A stretch of 32,018 nt of DNA from Candidatus Zhuqueibacterota bacterium (GTDB lineage: Bacteria > Zhuqueibacterota > Zhuqueibacteria > Thermofontimicrobiales > Thiofontviventaceae), in contig JAFGDW010000086.1 in assembly GCA_016931935.1 (NCBI GenBank), forward strand, positions 1-32,018. Reading direction: 5' to 3'. Of the stretch, positions 16,078 to 24,635 are shown in pieces (position 1 is the first letter of the stretch; the number at the start of each line of letters is the position of its first letter). The notes beneath the pieces are model-generated. The model worked only from the letters and a program-made list of their open reading frames with translations, was not told where the DNA came from and did no database searches. The position numbers and the translations under genes were made by a program.

Positions 16078-17202
16078 TCAAAAAACTTCTCCCCCGTTTA
16101 CAGCATACTCCTCAGGTCGATCATCGCTTAAGTCAACGATTATATAAGCCAAGCGTTCGATAGCGTGGGTTTCGAACAGTTTTAATAACTTCAAATTGAT
16201 ATTTTCCCGCACCTGTTCATGTTCTTTCCACACCGTTGTCTTTGTGAAATAATACAATCGGATAACGCGGGAGTTCCCATCAATCTCCCGGAAATTTACC
16301 ATATGGAATTCCTGGTGTACATCGTTGTCATCTGCCAACATGGCGCGAATATCAGCCACCAATTTTTCCACTATCGAAGATGAAATACCATCAAGCCGAA
16401 CATTGAATTTTACACGGCGTTTGTGCATGCGCGACCAGTTTTTCACGATCGCGCGGGCAATCGTATCGTTGGGTACGATAGAAACCGTTTTGTCGAAATT
16501 ACGAAACCGGGTGCTGCGTAAACCAATTTCCTCCACATCGGCATCGATAATGCTGCCGCTGTCCAGACTGACCCAGTCACCTTCCTGAAACAGGTTATCC
16601 ATATAAATTACGGCGCAGCCGAACCAATTGGCGATAATATCTTTGAACACCAAACCTAATGTCAATCCCATCCCGCCGAGCACACCCAAAATGGCAGCGA
16701 CCGACATTCCGAGAAATATTTCCGCGAATTTAATAATGATGATGATAATAAGCATCACGCGCAATACTTTTTTTAGATAAGGGAGGAGTAAATCGTCAAG
16801 TTGAGTATGGGTGCGCTTGGCGAGTTTCTGCAAATAGGCGAGAAAAAAGTCGGCGCTGCGATACAAGAACAAACAGATGATGATAATGAAAAATAGTTGG
16901 AAGCCCTGATTTAAAATGGCATTAACAGCATCGTTTATATACCCGATAATAAACAGCCGCGCAAAGTAAAAGCCAACGCCGACAATTGCCAACTGTAACG
17001 GTCGCTGTACGGTTTGCAGTAATAAATCATCAATATCGGTTTCAGTTTTCTCGACAATGCGTTTGAGGTAATTGAGTAGCACACGGGATATAAATCGCTT
17101 TAATAAAAACGTGAACAAAATAATCAGTAGTGAAATTGAGAATGCGGTGAGCGGTACATTCCAGATTTCGAGCGTGGACCAGGTTTTCCAGAGTTCGTGC
17201 AT
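16078..17202 (-). CDS. MscS-family mechanosensitive channel
   Basis: This 374-residue small-conductance mechanosensitive channel protects cells against osmotic downshock by opening in the stretched inner membrane. Four or so hydrophobic segments lie before residue 190. The pore-lining helix region is AAILGVLGGMGLTLGLVFKDIIANWFG, followed by the beta domain (QEGDWVSLDSG..ADVEEIGLRSTRFRNFD, then VSIVPNDTIA) and a soluble alpha/beta C-terminus. The start is ATG 17202 with AAGGAA spaced about 6 bases upstream. It runs in the same direction as the MBL-fetAB operon but ends 89 bp before it, with an inverted repeat between, so cotranscription is possible but unproven. Ion selectivity is not predictable. 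Confidence 0.93.
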   Translation of the reverse strand: MHELWKTWSTLEIWNVPLTAFSISLLIILFTFLLKRFISRVLLNYLKRIVEKTETDIDDLLLQTVQRPLQLAIVGVGFYFARLFIIGYINDAVNAILNQGFQLFFIIIICLFLYRSADFFLAYLQKLAKRTHTQLDDLLLPYLKKVLRVMLIIIIIIKFAEIFLGMSVAAILGVLGGMGLTLGLVFKDIIANWFGCAVIYMDNLFQEGDWVSLDSGSIIDADVEEIGLRSTRFRNFDKTVSIVPNDTIARAIVKNWSRMHKRRVKFNVRLDGISSSIVEKLVADIRAMLADDNDVHQEFHMVNFREIDGNSRVIRLYYFTKTTVWKEHEQVRENINLKLLKLFETHAIERLAYIIVDLSDDRPEEYAVNGGEVF

Positions 17203-17445
17203 GAGCTGTTCCTTATCGTTTGAAAATGTCGGGTGAATTCATGTTTATTATAAAAAATGTGGGAGTTAATGTCAATACTATTTTTATTTGTGAGAAATAT
17301 TTGTATATGGTATCGTTTATCATTCACGGTAACAAACCAAATAAGAGTTATCGTTTTCAGGTTTCTTCATCATTAAACGGATTCCTATATTCAATTCAAA
17401 AAAGTGTTTTGCTTTTGCAGTATTAAGAAGTATATTATTCTCTTA

Positions 17446-17474
17446 TTGACAAAAATGAATAGTCGAGACTGATA
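17446..17474 (+). promoter_or_regulatory. Weak candidate promoter for sfsA
   Basis: TTGACA (17446-17451) is followed after 17 bases by CTGATA, a poor -10. The rest of the 17203-17617 spacer is AT-rich and holds no supported gene. Confidence 0.3.
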
Positions 17475-17617
17475 GCTCACAAGTTCCTGTTTTGTACGGT
17501 GCGTTAGTTTTTACTCCCGAAAAATTTTTTGGAATTAATTTTTGAATATCAATTATCGATCAGACGATCCGTACAGAGCAGAACTTTGTACCGTGAACAA
17601 CTAATTTTTTGTAATCT

Positions 17618-18343
17618 ATGCCCATCGAACTCCTGAAAATTCCTCACGATGCATCGGCCATGTTTAAAGAACGTCCCAATCGATTCGTTGGGGTGGTCGA
17701 TGTATTTGAGCCGAACACGCTGCCGGATCAGCTTGTTCATATTCATGATCCCGGACGACTTGTGGATTTGTTGTATCCCGGCAATCGTGTGTTGTTGAAG
17801 AAAGCCGCATCAATGCAACGCAAGACTGCGTGGGATTTGGTGGCGGCGTTTCACAATCATGAGTTCGTGTTGACACATTCGGGATTTCATCGGGCGATTA
17901 CCGAAAAATTGCTCGGTCATTCCGATATCCTGCCATTTGGTCCGTTGGTTACGATTGAGCCGGAAGTGCGTTACGGCCACAGCCGTCTTGACTTTCGGCT
18001 GACGATTGATGACGGTTCGTTTGTATGGGTGGAAGTCAAAGGCTGTACAATGGCCGAAAACAATATTGCACTATTCCCGGATGCGCCAACTACCCGTGGT
18101 GTGAAACATCTGACAACGCTGATTGATATTCGCGACCACAAGTTACAAGCTGCCATCATTATCCTGGTATTTCGTTCTGAGGCCAGCGCATTCGCGCCAC
18201 ATGCAGGAATCGATCCCGTATTTGCCGAAACGTTTCAGAAGGCCGTTGATGCAGGCGTCCGCGTTATCCCAATTAAATGTGGCTTTCAAAACGGATCGAT
18301 CGTCTATCACGAAATTGTTCCGGTTACGGACTTTCGAGCTTGA
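17618..18343 (+). CDS. sfsA: SfsA family protein
   Basis: This 241-residue SfsA homologue is of usual length. Conserved blocks include RPNRFVG near residue 19-25, the HDPGRL box, YGHSRLDFRL, and VEVKGCTM...ALFPDAPTTRGVKHL, where the D/E-x-K cluster resembles a PD-(D/E)xK nuclease-like active site. SfsA was named for stimulating sugar fermentation in E. coli, and its biochemical role is still unclear; nucleic-acid binding is reported. No clear Shine-Dalgarno precedes ATG 17618. An internal ATG at 17660 would cut into the conserved N-terminus, so the first is kept. The downstream AraC regulator starts 59 bp later. Confidence 0.93.
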   Translation: MPIELLKIPHDASAMFKERPNRFVGVVDVFEPNTLPDQLVHIHDPGRLVDLLYPGNRVLLKKAASMQRKTAWDLVAAFHNHEFVLTHSGFHRAITEKLLGHSDILPFGPLVTIEPEVRYGHSRLDFRLTIDDGSFVWVEVKGCTMAENNIALFPDAPTTRGVKHLTTLIDIRDHKLQAAIIILVFRSEASAFAPHAGIDPVFAETFQKAVDAGVRVIPIKCGFQNGSIVYHEIVPVTDFRA

Positions 18344-18402
18344 CAGATTCCGACCGATTTTATGGAACAACCAAATTACTTTAATCGCAAACAGAAATAA
18401 CG

Positions 18403-19515
18403 ATGAAACTGAACTTAATCGACATTATCAGTATCATTACTATTTTCCAACTTCTGCTGCTAGCTGTTTTTCTTATTATCAATCAAAAGGGCAAGCCGGT
18501 CAGCAATCGTCTGCTGGCAGCGATGCTTCTGATTAATGCAATTTTCATTATTCGATACCAGCTTTTCGATTTGAATATTATCCATGTATCGTCGTTCCCA
18601 CGGTTCTATTATCTGGGGAATGCGTTGTATATTCTTATTGGCGTGCTGCTGTATTTGTATACGCGTTCGCTCTGCTTCTGCAATTTTACACTAAGGCGCA
18701 AACATTTCGTCCATCTGGCGCCTTATGCCTTGCTTGCAGTTTATGTTTATTGGTTATTTTGGGACTATTCACCATCAGCAGCTTCCATGACGACGTTTCA
18801 TCAAAGATTATTTTTTTATGGGATGGTACATTTATCCTTGCTGATTTATATTATTTTGACATTTCGTACCGTATTGCTCTATCAGTCGGAATTGAAAAAT
18901 ATGTACGCGTCGATTCACCATATCGACTTGTCGTGGCTGTTGATTATTGTACTCGGTTTTGCGCTGATGTGGTTGACGGATGTAATCGCTGTTACGGGTG
19001 CGCTTTTTAATATTGGTAATTCTGTTTTCTTGTCAATATTGAATTATATTTCATTATCCATCAACCTGATCTTTGCATGTGCGATTGTTTATAAAGGCCT
19101 GAAACACCCTCAGGTTTTTAACGGAATTGATGAACGAATCAAGTACGCTCATTCACGACTAACTCCCGATGAAAGCAGTAAGCATATCCAAAAATTGCTG
19201 GTGTACATGACACGCCAAAAACCCTACCTTTCGCCGGACATTTCATTGAATGACCTGGCGCAAAAGCTTTCCATTTCCCCGCGTTATCTGTCACAAGGAC
19301 TCAACGAAGTTGTCCAACAAAATTTTTACGATTTCATCAACGGTTACAGAATTGAAGAAGCAAAGCAACTTATGCAAACAACAACAAATCAGAAAAAAAC
19401 GATTTTGGAAATTTTGTACGAAGTTGGTTTTAATTCAAAATCTGTCTTTAATACTGCATTTAAGAAACATACCGGCATGACCCCAACGGAATTCAAGCGG
19501 AAATACTCCCATTAA
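18403..19515 (+). CDS. Membrane-anchored AraC-family regulator
   Basis: This 370-residue protein has seven or so hydrophobic helices in residues 1-235 and a C-terminal AraC/XylS DNA-binding domain at about 265-370. The helix-turn-helix pair is seen in SLNDLAQKLSISPRYLSQGLNE and ILEILYEVGFNSKSVFNTAFKKHTGMTPTEFKRKY (two HTH units). This architecture (membrane sensor fused to an AraC domain) is common in Bacteroidota and relatives and presumably senses a membrane or envelope signal. It sits between sfsA and the large secreted beta-helix protein and may control the latter, but no operator is identified. The ribosome site before ATG 18403 is weak. Confidence 0.88.
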   Translation: MKLNLIDIISIITIFQLLLLAVFLIINQKGKPVSNRLLAAMLLINAIFIIRYQLFDLNIIHVSSFPRFYYLGNALYILIGVLLYLYTRSLCFCNFTLRRKHFVHLAPYALLAVYVYWLFWDYSPSAASMTTFHQRLFFYGMVHLSLLIYIILTFRTVLLYQSELKNMYASIHHIDLSWLLIIVLGFALMWLTDVIAVTGALFNIGNSVFLSILNYISLSINLIFACAIVYKGLKHPQVFNGIDERIKYAHSRLTPDESSKHIQKLLVYMTRQKPYLSPDISLNDLAQKLSISPRYLSQGLNEVVQQNFYDFINGYRIEEAKQLMQTTTNQKKTILEILYEVGFNSKSVFNTAFKKHTGMTPTEFKRKYSH

Positions 19516-19707
19516 CAATCTCATCAAATTAAAAAAATTGTAATTTTTCGTTCGAGTTCATGCAACAGGACGATTTTCATCGCGCCCTCCTCTATATTAT
19601 AGCAGTTTGAAATGAATTATCATCTATCAGTCATCGGTACTCGCCGGGACGGACTGAATGATGGTAGTTGATTGCAATTTTTTCACTATTATTTCACGGA
19701 GGAAGTC

Positions 19708-22119
19708 ATGAATCGTCATGTTACTTTAATCGCGATGATCAGCTTATTGCTGGTCAATAGTTTAGTATTTGCTGCTATCATTCAAGTGCCGGATATGGCG
19801 CCAGGAATTCAGGCTGGCATTGATATGGCGGTGGAATCCGATACGGTGCTGGTCGCTCCCGGCACTTATTTTGAAAATATTAATTTCAATGGAAAAAATA
19901 TTGTTGTCGCCAGTCATTTTATTTGGGACAACGATCCCAATTTTATTTACTCCACAATTATTAATGGCAGTCAACCGACACAGCCCGATACCGCAAGTTG
20001 TGTGTTAATAATATCAGGTGAAGATTCAACTGCTGTGCTTGAAGGTTTTACTCTCACCGCTGGTACCGGTACGAAATGGAGAGATGAACATGGAGCCGGT
20101 ACTTATACGGAGGGCGGTGGAATTTTAATAACATTATCATCACCCACCATTCGCAATAACCGTATTGTTAACAATGAAGCGATCCGGATGTCGTCGGGAA
20201 CAACAAGCGCTGGCGGTGGCGGCATACGCATTGGAGATGGCTCTCCGCTGGTGGAAAACAATTACATTGCCAACAACAAGGGAATGTACGGCGGGGGAAT
20301 TGTGCTTAATTATGCGAGTGCTAAAGTTCGCAATAATATTATCGTTAATAATGAAGTGTTCCAGGCGGTGACCGGTGTGCAAACATTTGGTGGCGGCGGG
20401 ATTTGGATTTATCAAACCGGTCCAAACTTAATAGAAAATAACACAATCGTCGGCAATTCCGCGTTTGGGAGTGGAAGCACATTCGCGGCGAAAGGCGGCG
20501 GAATTTTAACAAGCACATCTACTTCTACCATTCGGAATAATATTTTGTGGGATAATACTCAAGATATTGGCGGCCAATTGTATGTTGAATCGACTTCATC
20601 TCACCCGGTTTCTGTGACTTACAATGATGTTCAGGGCGGTTTTGAAGGAGAAACCAATGTCGATACTGATCCGCTGTTTTTTGGAAATTATTTGTATCTG
20701 TCGGCAAACTCACCGTGCATCGATGTTGGTGATCCGGAGAGCGCAACAGATCCGGATGGCACACGGGTGGATATGGGTGCTCAATACTATGACTTAAATA
20801 AACCGTACATTTCAACAGTACAATTTTCCATCAACGATAGTCTTGAAAATACTAATGGCCGCGCCGACGCCGGGGAAACAGTTTCGATTATCATCGGTCT
20901 TAAAAATGTTGGTGCTGATGCACAAAATGTCACTGCCACTTTAATGCTGGATGATGCAGATGTGACAATGGAATATAATGCCAGCTCATGGGGAACGGTC
21001 GCTAATGGAGAGGCTGTATCAAACAAATCAAATCCGATAATGTTATCTGTTGCTGATGGTTCTGTCGCCCATAAAGTTACGTGTTATATTGATATAACAA
21101 TCGATGATCAACACTACCGCAATGTCATGGATTCATTTGAATTGATAGTCGGAACCTCTTCCGTGATGTTCGTGAATGATGACGCGCAGCATGATTACGG
21201 GAAATATTACAAGAATGCGCTCGCGGCGCTTGATATCATTCCGCTCGAATGGAACGTCGCTCTACAGGGTTGTCCCTCAGCGTCGCTGCTTCCGTATGAT
21301 GCTGAAGCAGTCATTTGGTCTGCCGGTGATGATCGTGATAGCTGTTTGACTTCGGAAGAGCAGCAGGCAATTAAATCGTACCTTGACCGCGGGGGCAAGT
21401 TGTTAATCACCGGCCAAAATATTGGATACGATTTCGCGAATGATCGAACCGAATCGGATTCGCTTTTTTATGCAAATGTATTGCATGCGGAATTTGTCGC
21501 TGATAGTGCGGGTGCCGTATGGGCAGTGGGAATCAGTGGCGATGCATATGCCAATGGAATACGGGTAATATTCACCGGTGCGTATGATGGGGCGGGCAAT
21601 CAATCGACAACCGATGTCATAAATCCAATTGCGCCGGCGCTGCCCATTTTTAAATATACTCCCGGCGCTAATCTGGTTGGCGGATTACGCTATTCGGACA
21701 AAGCAACTGATTCGAAATTGATCTACCTGGCATTTGGTATTGAGGGAATTTCCGGCCCAAAACAGGATAGCGCCACAGATTTATTGCAAAAGGCACTCGA
21801 ATGGTTTCAAACACCAACTGCTACTGATCGAAAATCAGCGAATACGGAACGTCCTGATTCGTATAAATTGTATCAGAATTGCCCGAACCCGTTTAATCCC
21901 ACAACTCTGATTCATTACGATTTAGCAGCAGCCAACGACGTTGATTTGACTATTTATGATGTTGTAGGACGCGAAGTAACGACACTTATTCACGGATATC
22001 AACAAGCTGGATCTCACGAAATAATGTTTACCGCTGACAACCTGCCGAGTGGTGTTTATATTTATAAGCTTCAGGCAGGGAATTTCGCGGATTACAAAAA
22101 ATGTGTACTGCTGCAATAA
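19708..22119 (+). CDS. Secreted beta-helix protein with T9SS-type sorting domain
   Basis: This is an 803-residue exported protein. A signal peptide covers residues 1 to about 21 (LLLVNSLVFA-A). Residues 25-350 form a right-handed parallel beta-helix with Asn-rich turns (RNNRIVNNE, ENNYIANNK, RNNIIVNNE, ENNTIVGNS) introduced by the GIQAGIDMA...VAPGTYFENI motif. A CARDB-like beta domain (GRADAGETVSIIIGLKNVGADAQNV) follows, then an alpha/beta region (about 490-660) like a ThuA/glutamine-amidotransferase fold. Residues 717-803 are a type A secretion sorting domain with YQNCPNPFNPTT and SGVYIYKLQAG. The product is predicted to cross the outer membrane by a type IX-like system and to bind or cleave polysaccharide, but no catalytic residues are assigned. 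GGAGGAA at 19698-19704 fixes ATG 19708; an upstream ATG at 19672 is rejected. Confidence 0.9.
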   Translation: MNRHVTLIAMISLLLVNSLVFAAIIQVPDMAPGIQAGIDMAVESDTVLVAPGTYFENINFNGKNIVVASHFIWDNDPNFIYSTIINGSQPTQPDTASCVLIISGEDSTAVLEGFTLTAGTGTKWRDEHGAGTYTEGGGILITLSSPTIRNNRIVNNEAIRMSSGTTSAGGGGIRIGDGSPLVENNYIANNKGMYGGGIVLNYASAKVRNNIIVNNEVFQAVTGVQTFGGGGIWIYQTGPNLIENNTIVGNSAFGSGSTFAAKGGGILTSTSTSTIRNNILWDNTQDIGGQLYVESTSSHPVSVTYNDVQGGFEGETNVDTDPLFFGNYLYLSANSPCIDVGDPESATDPDGTRVDMGAQYYDLNKPYISTVQFSINDSLENTNGRADAGETVSIIIGLKNVGADAQNVTATLMLDDADVTMEYNASSWGTVANGEAVSNKSNPIMLSVADGSVAHKVTCYIDITIDDQHYRNVMDSFELIVGTSSVMFVNDDAQHDYGKYYKNALAALDIIPLEWNVALQGCPSASLLPYDAEAVIWSAGDDRDSCLTSEEQQAIKSYLDRGGKLLITGQNIGYDFANDRTESDSLFYANVLHAEFVADSAGAVWAVGISGDAYANGIRVIFTGAYDGAGNQSTTDVINPIAPALPIFKYTPGANLVGGLRYSDKATDSKLIYLAFGIEGISGPKQDSATDLLQKALEWFQTPTATDRKSANTERPDSYKLYQNCPNPFNPTTLIHYDLAAANDVDLTIYDVVGREVTTLIHGYQQAGSHEIMFTADNLPSGVYIYKLQAGNFADYKKCVLLQ

Positions 22120-22176
22120 TACGCATACGTTGGAATAGCACAGAAATATATACTCACCGTCAGGCGAACCGTACAT

Positions 22177-22211
22177 TATCCATGCCATCGCTTGGAGCGA
22201 TGGCATGGATA
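22177..22211. repeat. Perfect 16-bp hairpin downstream of beta-helix gene
   Basis: The 16-base arms TATCCATGCCATCGCT and AGCGATGGCATGGATA are fully complementary and leave only a 3-base loop (TGG). No U tract follows, so if it is the gene's 3' end it would act as a stabiliser rather than a classical terminator. Other sequence in 22120-22447 is AT-rich leader of the selenoprotein gene. Confidence 0.7.
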
Positions 22212-22339
22212 TTATGAGGTTACAACATAATTGGATACTATCTATTAACCTCGTGAGATCGATTTTCCGCACATCTTATCATTGCCCTGTTCATGCCATT
22301 AAATTTTTCAGGATAAAAAACACGATTCCAAGAAAAAAC

Positions 22340-22368
22340 TTTACATTGTCAAGTTTTCTTATCATATT
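22340..22368 (+). promoter_or_regulatory. Putative promoter of selenoprotein gene
   Basis: TTTACA (22340-22345) is followed after 17 bases by CATATT (22363-22368). The boxes match consensus at 5 of 6 and 4 of 6 positions. It is followed by a leader with 9-base inverted arms TGTTTGAAA (22378-22386) and TTTCAAACA (22427-22435) directly before the ribosome site. Confidence 0.4.
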
Positions 22369-22447
22369 AATAGCTGTTGTTTGAAACGCGTTAGCGTACT
22401 GATTTCGTGCATTCACTAATAATTCATTTCAAACAGAGGAGCTTTTT

Positions 22448-22675
22448 ATGAATATTAAAATTACGTACTGTGGTGAGTGAAACTATCAACCGTATGCCTC
22501 CCGTGTGGAGCAAGAATTAAAGGCTGCATTTCCGTCGACACGTGTAAGTCTCATCCGCGGATCTGGTGGAATATTTGAAATACTTATGGATAATAAGCTG
22601 ATTTATTCAAAAGCGCGAACCGGGCGTTTCCCGAACGCCGGCGAAATCACCGACATTATCGAAAATCTGACTTAA
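22448..22675 (+). CDS. SelW/Rdx-family selenoprotein with in-frame UGA (Sec11)
   Basis: If the UGA at 22478-22480 is read as selenocysteine, the frame continues to TAA at 22673 and gives a 75-residue Rdx (SelW/SelT/SelH thioredoxin-like) protein. The redox motif is C8-G-E-U11, followed by N-Y-x-P, a mid-protein IRGSGGIFEI strand, and the family C-terminal box KARTGRFPNAGEI. The sequence on both sides of the UGA is family-typical, and Sec is exactly at the catalytic CxxU site. AGAGGAG upstream of ATG 22448 is a good ribosome site. A hairpin 15-32 bases after the UGA fits a bacterial SECIS. Members are small cytosolic redox proteins whose partners are mostly unknown. Sec-decoding genes are not in the window. 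A nonsense mutation is a formal alternative, but unlikely. Confidence 0.88.
22495..22512 (+). promoter_or_regulatory. bSECIS-like hairpin after the Sec UGA
   Basis: CUCC (22498-22501) pairs with GGAG (22507-22510), extended by UG/CA below a bulged C at 22497. The apical loop is CGUGU and has a G at its second position. The loop starts 22 bases after the UGA. These properties match the general form of bacterial selenocysteine insertion elements, which SelB reads inside the coding sequence. Confidence 0.6.
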
Positions 22676-22693
22676 AATTTGAAATTCACTGAC

Positions 22694-22725
22694 TGGCCGA
22701 TTTTATTAATCGGCCATATTTTTTT
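22694..22725 (+). terminator. Intrinsic terminator after selenoprotein gene
   Basis: A perfect 9-bp stem (TGGCCGATT / AATCGGCCA) with a TTATT loop is followed by TATTTTTTT. It ends only 11 bases before the next start codon, so it lies right against that gene's ribosome site. Confidence 0.85.
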
Positions 22726-22736
22726 ACAGGATTTCC

Positions 22737-23744
22737 ATGAAATATATTGCATTTGATGAACTGAAAAAATATTTTTACGAGATATTAATCAATCATGGCT
22801 TTGCTGATGGACGCGCGGAAGCATGTGCCGATATTTTTGCGGTGAATAGTTTGGATGGTGTTTATTCTCATGGCGTCAATCGGTTCCCTTATTTTGTAAA
22901 AATGGTGAAACTGGGATTTATTGATGCCAGTGCTGCACCCAAAAAAGTAGCGGCCTTAAATGCGATCGAGCAGTGGGACGGTTGTCTCGGACCCGGCCCG
23001 TTAAACGCACTGGAGATAACCGACCGTGCGATGGAACTCGCTCGGCAGTACGGTATTGGATGTGTGGCGTTGGCAAACACAAATCATTGGATGCGTGCCG
23101 GATATTATGGCTGGCACGCAGCCCGTGCAGGATTTATGCTCATCGCCTGGACGAATGCGATCCCAAACATGCCTGCCTGGGGATCGATAAAACCTGCACT
23201 TGGTAACAATCCGATAGTGATGGCAGTACCATATGAAGATCGAGCGATTGTGCTGGACACGGCGTTGTCACAGTTTTCCTATGGGAAGATGCGCCAGTAT
23301 AAAATCAATAACACACCACTGCCATATCCGGGTGGTTATGGTGAACATGGTCAGTTAACAACGGACGCTGCCACTATTTTGAATTTGTGGAGTGCATTGC
23401 CGATAGGTTATTGGAAAGGCGCCGGCTTAGCTCTGCTGCTGGATGTGATCGCGGTTGCGCTTTCCGGGGGATTGGCAACTCATCAATTGGGAACGCAGGA
23501 GCACGAACACGGTGTATCACAGGTTTTCATTGCAGTGGACATCTCAAGATTTCACCCTGCCGATTCGATAGATGAACAACTTCAACAAATTATCCATGCT
23601 TATAAACAATCACCACCGATTGATGATAAAACAGAAATTGTATACCCCGGTGAACGGACGAAACGAATTCGGGCAGACAATTTAAAGAACGGCATTCCGG
23701 TTGATGACAAAACATGGGATCGCATCGTCGAGTTATCAAAATGA
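22737..23744 (+). CDS. dlgD: 2,3-diketo-L-gulonate reductase-like Ldh-family oxidoreductase
   Basis: This 335-residue NAD(P)H-dependent dehydrogenase belongs to the malate/L-lactate (Ldh2/YlbC) family and aligns closely in memory with E. coli YiaK (DlgD, 2,3-diketo-L-gulonate to 3-keto-L-gulonate). Matching blocks are SLDGVYSHGVNRFP with probable catalytic H45, AIEQWDG, NHWMRAGYYGW, ISQ/VSQ-type VSQVFIAVDIS near 260, and LPIGYWKGAGLALLLD. Length agrees with the family. CAGGA precedes ATG 22737. No room exists for its own promoter downstream of the terminator at 22694-22725, so it depends on readthrough from the selenoprotein transcript or on a promoter inside that gene. No other ascorbate/gulonate pathway genes are nearby, so the in vivo substrate is uncertain. 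Confidence 0.9.
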   Translation: MKYIAFDELKKYFYEILINHGFADGRAEACADIFAVNSLDGVYSHGVNRFPYFVKMVKLGFIDASAAPKKVAALNAIEQWDGCLGPGPLNALEITDRAMELARQYGIGCVALANTNHWMRAGYYGWHAARAGFMLIAWTNAIPNMPAWGSIKPALGNNPIVMAVPYEDRAIVLDTALSQFSYGKMRQYKINNTPLPYPGGYGEHGQLTTDAATILNLWSALPIGYWKGAGLALLLDVIAVALSGGLATHQLGTQEHEHGVSQVFIAVDISRFHPADSIDEQLQQIIHAYKQSPPIDDKTEIVYPGERTKRIRADNLKNGIPVDDKTWDRIVELSK

Positions 23745-23885
23745 CCTCTCAATAAAATTCCCATAAATAAATGGCGATAAAATGACGATAACAGACTAAA
23801 GAACTTTTGTGAATTGTCTGCGTTGGTGGAAATTATTTTATCGATCACCTGTGTTTCCAGTCATTTGTAATCAATTGGGGCGTCC

Positions 23886-24605
23886 ATGAAAACAGTCACC
23901 ATTCAATATTGTTTCGAGTTATCAGATTCGCGTAAAGAAATTTTTGAAATTAAGCTGGATGAAGAACGGATGGAGATCATTAACAATCAGCCAAAGAATC
24001 TGCCGTTCTGGGCGAAATTAGACTTTCACCAGTGTCCCAATTGTCCGTTGGATGTGGAAGATCATCCGCATTGTCCGTTAATGGCTAACCTGGTAAATAT
24101 CGTTGGGCGATTTGATGACCTGCTATCATATGAAAATATGCATTTGGCAGTTGTCACCGAAGAACGCTGCATTTACCAGAGAACTACTGCGCAACGAGCG
24201 ATCAGCGCATTGATGGGACTTGTGATTGCGACCAGTGGTTGCCCGCATTCAGTATATTTTAAGCCAATGGCCCGTTATCACCTGCCGTTGGCCAGCGATC
24301 ATGAAACAATATACCGCGCCACATCGATGTATCTGTTAGCACAGTATTTTGTACACCATGATGGAGGCGAGGCCGATGTTGATTTAAAAGGACTGGATCA
24401 AATATACAAGAACATGCATACAGTCAACACCGCCATTGCCGAACGCATCCGTTCGGCGACAACCACCGATTCATCGCTCAATGCCCTGGTGATGCTCGAT
24501 ATGTTCGCTCTGGATGTGCCGATGGTCATTAAAGCATCGTTGGATGAAATCCGTCCGTTGTTTCAGCCCTATCTCGAGCCGGTACCGGAACTGGTGTTAT
24601 CATAA
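23886..24605 (+). CDS. Conserved Cys-rich protein of unknown function
   Basis: This 239-residue protein has an N-terminal beta-like stretch (TIQYCFELSDS...) followed by the motif FHQCPNCPLDVEDHPHCPLMANL (here broken as C-P-N-C-P-L then H-P-H-C-P-L, about residues 50-62), and later ATSGCPHSVYFKPMARYHLPLASDHET and YRATSMYLLAQYF. It seems to be the family I recall as DUF6901, found in sulfur- and metal-reducing bacteria, but I am not certain of the number. Conserved Cys and His residues could bind a metal. The gene sits 141 bp after the diketogulonate-reductase-like gene and is followed by an intrinsic terminator. The function is unknown. Confidence 0.75.
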   Translation: MKTVTIQYCFELSDSRKEIFEIKLDEERMEIINNQPKNLPFWAKLDFHQCPNCPLDVEDHPHCPLMANLVNIVGRFDDLLSYENMHLAVVTEERCIYQRTTAQRAISALMGLVIATSGCPHSVYFKPMARYHLPLASDHETIYRATSMYLLAQYFVHHDGGEADVDLKGLDQIYKNMHTVNTAIAERIRSATTTDSSLNALVMLDMFALDVPMVIKASLDEIRPLFQPYLEPVPELVLS

Positions 24606-24635
24606 AAAAGATATCAGCAGCGGATAAAAATAATG

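Noticed and set aside
19605..22434. A 16-base exact inverted match (19605-19620 and 22419-22434) flanking the beta-helix gene, considered as ends of a mobile unit.
   Set aside because: The match is AT-rich and short, and no transposase or target duplication is seen. Such a match is expected roughly by chance in a window of this size.
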